A stretch of 8,226 nucleotides of DNA from an uncultured Hyphomicrobiales bacterium (GTDB lineage: Bacteria; Pseudomonadota; Alphaproteobacteria; Rhizobiales; Beijerinckiaceae): contig CAIZGQ010000194.1 of the NCBI GenBank assembly GCA_903932565.1, positions 1-8,226 of the forward strand. The letters are read 5' to 3'. The translations under genes and the position numbers were made by a program. Below the pieces are notes generated by a model. The model made no database searches. It was not told the DNA's origin and saw only the letters and a list, made by a program, of their open reading frames with translations. Of this stretch, positions 1 through 5,330 are shown in pieces. Within the stretch, counting starts at the first letter, position 1; each line of letters opens with the position of its first letter.

Positions 1-451
1 CATTCGTCCGGCCGTGAACGTCGGTCTGTCCGTGTCGCGCGTCGGCTCCGCCGCGCAGACCAAGGCCACCAAGAAGGTTGCCGGCAAAATCAAGGGCGAG
101 CTCGCCCAGTATCGTGAAATGGCCGCCTTCGCGCAGTTCGGTTCGGATCTGGACGCTGTGACCCAGCGCCTGCTGAACCGTGGCGCACGCTTGACCGAGC
201 TTCTGAAGCAGCCGCAGTTCTCGCCGCTGAAGATGGAAGAACAGGTCTGCGTGATTTACGCTGGCGTGAACGGTTATCTCGATGCCATCCCGGTTGCCCG
301 GATCCGCGCGTATGAAGACGGCCTGCTCGCAACCCTGCGGTCGAAGAACGTCGATCTTCTGACTGCGATCCAGACGTCCAAGGATCTGTCGTCGGATTCC
401 GAGGCGAAGCTGAAGAGCATCGTCGAGGCGTTCACCAAGTCTTTCGCCTGA
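1..451 (+). CDS. atpA: F1Fo ATP synthase subunit alpha, C-terminal part (5' end outside window)
   Basis: The alpha subunit forms the alpha3-beta3 catalytic hexamer of F1 and carries the non-catalytic nucleotide sites. Only about the last 149 codons are present, roughly the final third of a protein of about 510 residues; the Walker A region lies upstream of the window. The visible part starts inside the conserved block NVGLSVSRVGSAAQ, whose SVSR arginine (codon 38-40) corresponds to the alpha 'arginine finger' that reaches into the catalytic site on the beta subunit. It continues through the helical C-terminal domain (GELAQYREMAAFAQFGSDLD, then LLNRGARLTELLKQPQ) to a normal TGA stop at 449-451. 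An in-frame GTG at 14 is an internal valine, not a start, because the frame is open to the window edge and family identity continues through it. It is the first visible gene of an atp operon whose order matches Alphaproteobacteria. Confidence 0.97.
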   Translation, partial: IRPAVNVGLSVSRVGSAAQTKATKKVAGKIKGELAQYREMAAFAQFGSDLDAVTQRLLNRGARLTELLKQPQFSPLKMEEQVCVIYAGVNGYLDAIPVARIRAYEDGLLATLRSKNVDLLTAIQTSKDLSSDSEAKLKSIVEAFTKSFA

Positions 452-462
452 TCTCGTTGATC

Positions 463-496
463 TCTTGCACCTCTCCCATCTGGGGGACGTGCAAGA
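463..496 (+). other. Long inverted repeat / predicted mRNA hairpin between atpA and atpG
   Basis: The arms TCTTGCAC (463-470) and GTGCAAGA (489-496) pair over 8 bases. After one C-C mismatch the stem continues with TCTCCC against GGGGGA (six pairs, one a G-T wobble), closing on an ATCT loop at 478-481. No T-run follows on the plus strand, so it does not look like an intrinsic terminator. A role in RNA processing, stability or differential expression of atp subunits is inference; the complementarity itself is read directly. Confidence 0.6.
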
Positions 497-508
497 TCCC
501 TGACCATC

Positions 509-535
509 GCCCGAAACAGACGTAATCGTTCGGGC
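509..535 (+). other. Second inverted repeat upstream of atpG
   Basis: GCCCGAA (509-515) and TTCGGGC (529-535) are perfectly complementary over 7 bases with a 13-base loop. The stem ends just before the purine-rich AAAGAGAGAG stretch that serves as the atpG ribosome binding site, so folding could affect access to it. No T-run follows the stem directly. Function is inferred only from position. Confidence 0.5.
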
Positions 536-550
536 AAAGAGAGAGCACCA

Positions 551-1429
551 ATGCCCTCCTTGAAGGATCTGCGGAATCGCATCGCTTCCGTGAAGGCGAC
601 GCAGAAGATCACCAAAGCCATGCAAATGGTCGCGGCGGCAAAGCTGCGTCGTGCCCAGATGGCGGCTGAGGCTGCGCGTCCCTATGCCGAGCGCATGGGC
701 GCGGTTCTGGCCAATTTGGCTGGTGGCAGCGCACCGGGGTCAAACGCCCCCGCCCTGCTCGCCGGCAATGGCAAGAATGACGTGCATCTGCTGCTGATCT
801 GCACTGCTGAGCGTGGCCTGTGCGGCGCATTCAACTCATCGATCGTGCGTCTCGCCCGCGAGCACGCCACGTCGCTGATGGCGCAGGGCAAGACAGTCAA
901 GATCATCTGCGTCGGCAAGAAGGGCTACGACCAGCTCCGCCGCCAGTTTGAAAAGCAGATCATCGAACTGGTGGATTTGCGCTCGCTCAAGCAGGTCGGC
1001 TTCGAGAATGCGGACGAGATCGCCAAGAAGGTGATTACCATGTTCGAGGCTGGTGCCTTTGACGTGTGCACCATCTTCTTCTCGCGCTTCCAGTCGGTGA
1101 TCGCGCAGTTCCCGACCGCCCAGAGCTTGATCCCGGCGGAAATCCCGACAGCCGCCGCGTCAACTGGCCCGGCCGCCTCTTACGAATACGAGCCGGGGCA
1201 GGACGAAATTCTCGAAACCCTGCTGCCGCGCAACATCTCCATTCAGGTGTTCCGTGCGCTGCTCGAAAACGCTGCTTCCGAGCAGGGTGCGCGCATGAGC
1301 GCGATGGACAATGCCACCCGCAACGCGGGCGACATGATCAAGAAGCAGACGCAGCTTTATAACCGCTCGCGTCAGGCCATGATCACCAAGGAACTCATCG
1401 AAATTATCTCGGGCGCTGAAGCGCTCTGA
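551..1429 (+). CDS. atpG: F1Fo ATP synthase subunit gamma
   Basis: The gamma subunit is the central rotor shaft of F1, coupling proton flow through Fo to conformational change in the beta subunits. The protein has 292 residues, the normal length. The N-terminal helix MPSLKDLRNRIASVKATQKI and the C-terminal helix form the antiparallel coiled coil of the shaft. A conserved core segment (LICTAERGLCGAFNSS) lies near residues 76-95. The C-terminus contains the family signature (ITKELIEIISGAEAL). The ATG at 551 is chosen because it gives the canonical N-terminus and is preceded by the purine-rich AGAGAG at about 538-545. It lies 99 bases after atpA, a gap filled by two inverted repeats, and 26 bases before atpD, so it is almost certainly co-transcribed with both. 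No anomalies seen. Confidence 0.98.
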   Translation: MPSLKDLRNRIASVKATQKITKAMQMVAAAKLRRAQMAAEAARPYAERMGAVLANLAGGSAPGSNAPALLAGNGKNDVHLLLICTAERGLCGAFNSSIVRLAREHATSLMAQGKTVKIICVGKKGYDQLRRQFEKQIIELVDLRSLKQVGFENADEIAKKVITMFEAGAFDVCTIFFSRFQSVIAQFPTAQSLIPAEIPTAAASTGPAASYEYEPGQDEILETLLPRNISIQVFRALLENAASEQGARMSAMDNATRNAGDMIKKQTQLYNRSRQAMITKELIEIISGAEAL

Positions 1430-1441
1430 CCGTAACAGTCA

Positions 1442-1447
1442 AGAGGA
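1442..1447 (+). promoter_or_regulatory. Ribosome binding site deciding the atpD start
   Basis: AGAGGA lies 8 bases before the ATG at 1456. An in-frame TTG at 1450 would leave only two bases after this site, which is too close, so the ATG is the supported start. Confidence 0.7.
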
Positions 1448-1455
1448 CGTTGACC

Positions 1456-2889
1456 ATGGCGAATGCCGCAGCAAACCAGCCCACCGGCCGCATCACCCAG
1501 GTGATCGGCGCCGTCGTCGACGTGAAGTTCGACGGCCATCTGCCGGAAATTCTGAACGCGCTCGAAACCAGCAACAATGGCAACCGCCTTGTTCTGGAAG
1601 TCGCCCAGCATCTGGGTGAAAGCTCCGTGCGCTGCATCGCCATGGACACGTCGGAAGGCCTGATGCGTGGCCAGCCGGTGCTCGACACAGGCGCCCCGAT
1701 CATGGTGCCCGTCGGCGCTGCCTGCCTTGGCCGCATCATCAACGTCATCGGCGAGCCGGTGGACGAAGCTGGCCCGGTGAACACCACTGCCCGCCGCGCT
1801 ATCCATCAGGACGCACCGTCCTACGCCGAGCAGTCAACGGAAGCCCAGATCCTGGAAACAGGCATCAAGGTCGTCGACCTTCTGGCGCCCTACGCCAAGG
1901 GCGGCAAGATCGGCCTCTTCGGCGGCGCTGGCGTCGGCAAGACCGTGCTGATCATGGAACTCATCAACAACATCGCCAAGGCGCACGGTGGATATTCCGT
2001 GTTCGCGGGCGTGGGTGAGCGCACGCGTGAAGGCAACGATCTCTATCACGAAATGATCGAAGGCGGCGTCAACCAGAAGGGCGGCGGCGAAGGCTCGAAG
2101 TGCGCTCTGGTGTACGGCCAGATGAACGAGCCTCCGGGTGCGCGCGCCCGCGTGGCGCTGACCGGTCTCACTGTGGCGGAAGATTTCCGCGATCAGGGCC
2201 AGGACGTGCTCTTCTTCGTCGACAACATTTTCCGCTTCACGCAGGCCGGTTCCGAAGTGTCCGCGCTCCTTGGCCGTATTCCATCAGCCGTGGGTTACCA
2301 GCCCACGCTCGCGACCGACATGGGCGCGCTGCAGGAACGCATCACCACCACAACAAAGGGTTCGATCACCTCGGTGCAGGCCATTTACGTGCCCGCCGAC
2401 GATCTGACCGATCCGGCCCCCGCGGCCTCCTTCGCCCACTTGGACGCAACGACCGTGTTGTCGCGTTCGATTGCGGAAAAGGGCATCTACCCGGCCGTCG
2501 ACCCGCTCGACTCGACCTCGCGCATGCTGTCACCGCTGGTGGTTGGTGAAGAGCATTACGACATCGCCCGTAAGGTGCAGTCGACTCTCCAGCGCTACAA
2601 GTCGCTGCAGGACATCATCGCCATTCTGGGCATGGACGAACTGTCGGAAGAGGACAAGCTGAGCGTGGCGCGCGCCCGCAAGATCGAGCGCTTCCTGTCG
2701 CAGCCCTTCCACGTGGCCGAAATCTTCACCGGCTCGCCCGGCAAGCTCGTTTCGCTCGCCGACACCCTGAAGGGCTTCAAAGGCCTTGTCGAAGGCAAGT
2801 ACGATCACCTCCCCGAGGCGGCCTTCTACATGGTCGGCACGATCGAAGAGGCGATGGAAAAGGCTCAGAAGCTCGCAGCTTCTGCCTGA
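1456..2889 (+). CDS. atpD: F1Fo ATP synthase subunit beta (catalytic)
   Basis: The catalytic subunit of F1 makes ATP from ADP and phosphate at the cytoplasmic face of the inner membrane. From the ATG at 1456 it has 477 residues, typical of the family. In order: an N-terminal beta-barrel (about residues 10-85); the Walker A loop GGAGVGKT at 156-163, with Lys162 and Thr163 for phosphate and Mg; the GVGERTREG block, with Glu188 as the presumed catalytic carboxylate and Arg189 next to it; Walker B VLFFVDN at 251-257 with Asp256; the signature region around PSAVGYQPTLATDMG; and an intact DELSEED loop at 394-400, which contacts gamma. The insert NQKGGGEGSK near 206-215 resembles alphaproteobacterial beta subunits. 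The start is set by a well-spaced ribosome binding site. It is followed by a 116-base gap before atpC, longer than the atpG-atpD gap. Confidence 0.99.
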   Translation: MANAAANQPTGRITQVIGAVVDVKFDGHLPEILNALETSNNGNRLVLEVAQHLGESSVRCIAMDTSEGLMRGQPVLDTGAPIMVPVGAACLGRIINVIGEPVDEAGPVNTTARRAIHQDAPSYAEQSTEAQILETGIKVVDLLAPYAKGGKIGLFGGAGVGKTVLIMELINNIAKAHGGYSVFAGVGERTREGNDLYHEMIEGGVNQKGGGEGSKCALVYGQMNEPPGARARVALTGLTVAEDFRDQGQDVLFFVDNIFRFTQAGSEVSALLGRIPSAVGYQPTLATDMGALQERITTTTKGSITSVQAIYVPADDLTDPAPAASFAHLDATTVLSRSIAEKGIYPAVDPLDSTSRMLSPLVVGEEHYDIARKVQSTLQRYKSLQDIIAILGMDELSEEDKLSVARARKIERFLSQPFHVAEIFTGSPGKLVSLADTLKGFKGLVEGKYDHLPEAAFYMVGTIEEAMEKAQKLAASA

Positions 2890-3005
2890 GTGTGAACGCC
2901 CGTCCGGGCTGGCGCAGCTGCCTATCAGCGACGCCGCCCGGTGGTTCGGGCCAGTGACGTTTCAGCGGGGCGCTTGCTCTGCACCTGCGATATCGGAACC
3001 TTGTG
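2890..3005 (+). other. atpD-atpC intergenic region with two short hairpins
   Basis: No gene is seen here. Two small inverted repeats can be read: GCCC-GTCC-GGGC at 2898-2909, and GCCCG (2936-2940) with CGGGC (2947-2951) around a six-base loop. Neither has a T-run, so they are not intrinsic terminators. The 3' end carries GGAA at 2995-2998, the likely ribosome binding site of atpC, seven bases before its ATG. Epsilon lies in its usual place after beta, so read-through from atpD is expected. Confidence 0.4.
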
Positions 3006-3407
3006 ATGGCCGCTTTTCACTTTGAACTTGTCTCACCAGAGAAGCTGCTGTTCTCGGGTTCCGTCGACTCGGTCGTCGTGCCGGGCTCGGAAGGCGAGTT
3101 TACGGTTCTTGCCCAGCACGCGCCGACAATGGCCGTCCTGCGGGTCGGCGTCGTGAAGGTTGACGCCGGCGATGGCAAGCTCTCGCAGCTCTTCGTCGGC
3201 GGTGGCTTTGCCGACATTTCCGCCAAAGGCCTGACGATCCTGGCAGAGAAGGCCATTCCGGTTGAGGAACTGACCGCTGCGCGGTTTGACGCCGACATTC
3301 TGACGTCTGAGAAGGAAGCCGCGTCGGCCATCACGGACGAGGCCCGCCGCCTCGCCAACGAGAAAGTCGGCCAGCTGCGGGACGTCCGCGCGACACTCGG
3401 GCTCTGA
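3006..3407 (+). CDS. atpC: F1Fo ATP synthase subunit epsilon
   Basis: The epsilon subunit sits at the foot of the gamma shaft, contacts the c-ring and acts as a regulator of ATP hydrolysis. It is 133 residues long, normal for the family. The N-terminal beta-sandwich is recognisable from FELVSPEKLLFSGSVDSVVV and the following GSEGEFTVLAQHAP block (about residues 27-40), then FVGGGFADISAKGLTILAE. A charged, alanine-rich helical C-terminal part follows from about residue 88 (EELTAARFD to VRATLGL). The ATG at 3006 is preferred over the adjacent in-frame GTG at 3003 because GGAA at 2995-2998 is better spaced from it and the family usually begins MA-x-F. It is the last gene of the atp operon here; the downstream gene is unrelated in function and no clear T-rich terminator separates them. 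Confidence 0.97.
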   Translation: MAAFHFELVSPEKLLFSGSVDSVVVPGSEGEFTVLAQHAPTMAVLRVGVVKVDAGDGKLSQLFVGGGFADISAKGLTILAEKAIPVEELTAARFDADILTSEKEAASAITDEARRLANEKVGQLRDVRATLGL

Positions 3408-3466
3408 CCTCCGCCTCCAACGGCATAGCTTGATCGATCCCGACCATGCGGGCGGACAAACATAGT

Positions 3467-3499
3467 GGTCGCGTGCGCCGCTTGATTCTGTCCGCGACC
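3467..3499. promoter_or_regulatory. Inverted repeat upstream of the dehydrogenase-lactonase unit
   Basis: GGTCGCG (3467-3473) and CGCGACC (3493-3499) are perfectly complementary 7-base arms separated by 19 bases. The element lies in the 136-base gap between atpC and the dehydrogenase gene, about 45 bases before the chosen start. It could be a factor-independent hairpin ending atp transcription (though no T-run follows) or an operator for the catabolic unit. I could not identify a convincing -35/-10 promoter in this gap. Confidence 0.35.
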
Positions 3500-3530
3500 T
3501 CCTCCAAAGAATGATGAGCCATCAACAGCG

Positions 3531-3534
3531 GGAG
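3531..3534 (+). promoter_or_regulatory. Ribosome binding site deciding the dehydrogenase start
   Basis: GGAG lies 9 bases before the ATG at 3544. The earlier in-frame ATGs at 3511 and 3514 have only a weak AAAGA directly in front of them. Starting at 3544 also places the Rossmann glycine motif at residue 11, as is usual for this superfamily. Confidence 0.65.
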
Positions 3535-3543
3535 CGCACCGTC

Positions 3544-4389
3544 ATGACCAACCGATTGCAATTTGCCATCGTGGGGTTTGGGGAAGTGGGCCGCATTTTC
3601 GCAACCGAACTTCTGGCACAAGGCGATCTTGAGATCGCCGCTTACGACATCCTTTTCGATGATCCGATCCGGGGCCCGGCCCTTCAGGCGGAAGCGCGCG
3701 CGATGGGCGTTCGCCCGGCTGCCAACCCGGCCAATGCAGCGTCTTCGGCGCGCGTGATCATATCAGCGGTGACCGCATCGTCTGCCGCCTTCGTGGCGCA
3801 GCAGGCATCGACCTATCTGAAGCCCGGGCAAATCTTCTTCGACATCAACTCCGCCTCGCCCGGCACCAAGAAAGCGGCGGCCGCAGCGGTCAATGCCATT
3901 GGCGCATCCTATGTGGAAGGCGCTGTGATGGCGCCCGTCCCTGGCCCTGGCCTGAAAGTTCCGATCCTCGCGGGCGGCCCGGCTGCGGCTGACGCGGCCG
4001 CGTTGCTCAACGGGCTTGGCATGAATGTCGAGGCTGTGACGACTGAGCCTGGACGCGCTTCGGCGATGAAGCTCTGCCGCTCGATCATGATCAAGGGAAT
4101 CGAGGCGCTGATCTCGGATTGCGCGCAGGCGGCAAAGGCCTGGGATGTCGAGGCTGAAGTCTACGGTAGCCTCAACAAGTCCTTTCCCGGAACCGATTTC
4201 GCAGACCTTGCGAGATATATGGCGGGCCGGATCAAGCAGCATGGCATTCGCCGCGCGGCCGAGATGCGCGAAGCGGCCATGATGGTGGAAGATATCGGAC
4301 TTGATCCGCAGCTTTGTCTTTCGGTTGCCGATGCCCAGGAGCGCGGCGCTGACAAAAAGCCACTGCCCGCTGCCCGCGCGGCCGAATAA
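3544..4389 (+). CDS. NAD(P)-dependent oxidoreductase, 6-phosphogluconate dehydrogenase-like with DUF1932 domain
   Basis: A 281-residue soluble dehydrogenase of the beta-hydroxyacid / 6-phosphogluconate dehydrogenase superfamily. The N-terminal Rossmann fold has GFGEVG at residues 11-16. Asp35 (in AAYD) at the end of the second strand hints at NAD rather than NADP, by inference. The substrate-loop equivalent is DINSASPGTK at 100-109, followed by the block EGAVMAPVPGPGLKVPILAGG (about 125-145), corresponding to the sulphate/substrate-binding region of relatives. Lys176 in RASAMKLCRS is the likely catalytic lysine. The C-terminal helical region (LNKSFPGTDFADLARYM, then RIKQHGIRRAAEMREAA) matches the DUF1932 type. 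The downstream lactonase-like gene begins 27 bases after the stop, so they are probably co-transcribed. The exact substrate cannot be told; a role in oxidising a hydroxyacid or hemiacetal to the lactone's substrate is inference from context. Confidence 0.85.
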   Translation: MTNRLQFAIVGFGEVGRIFATELLAQGDLEIAAYDILFDDPIRGPALQAEARAMGVRPAANPANAASSARVIISAVTASSAAFVAQQASTYLKPGQIFFDINSASPGTKKAAAAAVNAIGASYVEGAVMAPVPGPGLKVPILAGGPAAADAAALLNGLGMNVEAVTTEPGRASAMKLCRSIMIKGIEALISDCAQAAKAWDVEAEVYGSLNKSFPGTDFADLARYMAGRIKQHGIRRAAEMREAAMMVEDIGLDPQLCLSVADAQERGADKKPLPAARAAE

Positions 4390-4400
4390 TCAAATCTCTC

Positions 4401-4406
4401 AGGAGG
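4401..4406 (+). promoter_or_regulatory. Strong ribosome binding site of the lactonase-like gene
   Basis: AGGAGG is a full consensus Shine-Dalgarno core, 10 bases before the ATG at 4417 and 11 bases after the preceding stop codon. It is the strongest such site in the window and suggests high translation of the second gene. Confidence 0.8.
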
Positions 4407-4416
4407 AACTTTTAAA

Positions 4417-5292
4417 ATGACAAGCGCCAAGCCGACGATCCCCGGGCCCGATCCCAACACCAAGACCCCGAAGTTCAAACTGCCGCCGCTCGCCACCGAC
4501 GCGCACACGCACATTTTCGGGCCGGGCTCAAAATACCCTTATGCCAAGGGTGCGCCTTATATTCCGCCGGATGCGCCGGTCGAAGACTTTCGCAAGCTGC
4601 ACAAGATTCTCGGCATCGGCCGCGCCGTCATCGTCAACGCCAGCGTGCATGGCACGGACAATCGCGTTGCGCTCGACGCGATCAAGGAAAGCAACGGCAC
4701 CTATCGCGCTGTTGCCAACATCGATGACTCAATCACTGAAAAAGGCCTACGGGAGCTGCACGAAGGCGGATTCCGCGCCTGCCGCTTCAACTTTGTGAAG
4801 CATCTGGGCGGTGTCCCGGACATGCGCGTGTTTGATCGCGTGGTGGCGATGATTGCGCCCATGGGCTGGCATATCGACGTGCATTTTGATGCGATCGACC
4901 TGCCCGAATATGCCCCCATGCTCGCCAAGCTGCCGGTGATCTACACGATCGATCACATGGGCCGCGTCAAGGCCTCCGATGGCCTCGACCAAAAGCCGTT
5001 CCAAGTGCTGATTGACCAGATGAAGCGCGATGAAAAGTGCTGGGTGAAGGTCTGCGGCTGTGAGCGCGTGTCCTCCATGGGTCCGCCCTTCACGGATGCG
5101 GTGCCCTTCGCCCGCAAGGTTGTGGAAACAGCGCCCGACCGCGTCATCTGGGGCACGGACTGGCCGCATCCCAATGTGAAGTCGATGCCCAACGACGGCG
5201 ATCTGGTCGATCTCATTCCGCTGTTCATGCCGGAGCCGGACTGGCAGCAGAAGGTTCTCGTCGACAATCCGGCGAAGCTCTTCGAGTTCTAA
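4417..5292 (+). CDS. Amidohydrolase-family lactonase, 2-pyrone-4,6-dicarboxylate lactonase (LigI)-like
   Basis: A 291-residue TIM-barrel hydrolase of the amidohydrolase superfamily (COG3618 / Amidohydro_2), very like LigI, which opens 2-pyrone-4,6-dicarboxylate to 4-oxalomesaconate in protocatechuate 4,5-cleavage. Visible motifs are DAHTHIFGPG with His30 and His32; NASVHGTDNR near 74-83; RACRFNF with Arg123; IDHMGR with His180 and Arg183; Arg217 in CERVSS; and WGTDWPHPN with Asp248, the presumed general base. LigI is known to act without a metal. Two contacts recalled from LigI seem changed: the arginine after FNF-x-K is His129 here (FNFVKHLGG), and the tyrosine of the Y-F-E-A strand is His156 (HFDA). 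The true substrate may therefore be a related lactone. No ligJ or ligK homologue is in the window. It converges on recN with 11 bases between stops. Family is confident; specificity is not. Confidence 0.85.
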   Translation: MTSAKPTIPGPDPNTKTPKFKLPPLATDAHTHIFGPGSKYPYAKGAPYIPPDAPVEDFRKLHKILGIGRAVIVNASVHGTDNRVALDAIKESNGTYRAVANIDDSITEKGLRELHEGGFRACRFNFVKHLGGVPDMRVFDRVVAMIAPMGWHIDVHFDAIDLPEYAPMLAKLPVIYTIDHMGRVKASDGLDQKPFQVLIDQMKRDEKCWVKVCGCERVSSMGPPFTDAVPFARKVVETAPDRVIWGTDWPHPNVKSMPNDGDLVDLIPLFMPEPDWQQKVLVDNPAKLFEF

Positions 5293-5330
5293 AAACTAAA
5301 AAGCTAGCCCGCGTCCAGCAAGGCGCGGGC
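5291..5330 (-). terminator. Intrinsic terminator of bamD-recN, embedded in the recN 3' end
   Basis: Read on the minus strand, GCCCGCG (5330-5324) pairs with CGCGGGC (5313-5307). The stem extends inward by a G-C pair and a wobble to a six-base loop (5321-5316). The recN stop TAG (5306-5304) and one C follow, then TTTTT-AG-TTTTT down to 5291. The stem is formed by the last codons of recN. On the plus strand there is no T-run after the stem, so it should be directional. Confidence 0.8.

Noticed and set aside
2898..2951. Short GC hairpins between atpD and atpC as an intrinsic terminator.
   Set aside because: Stems are only 4-5 pairs and no T-run follows; atpC directly downstream would be cut off from its operon.
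2786..3025. Plus-strand frame spanning the atpD-atpC gap (79 codons).
   Set aside because: It overlaps both atpD and atpC in a different frame, and no ribosome binding site or domain supports it.
3763..4242. Minus-strand reading frame of 159 codons opposite the dehydrogenase gene.
   Set aside because: It is a shadow of the dehydrogenase, whose Rossmann and DUF1932 motifs are intact; its translation is arginine-rich and matches no family.
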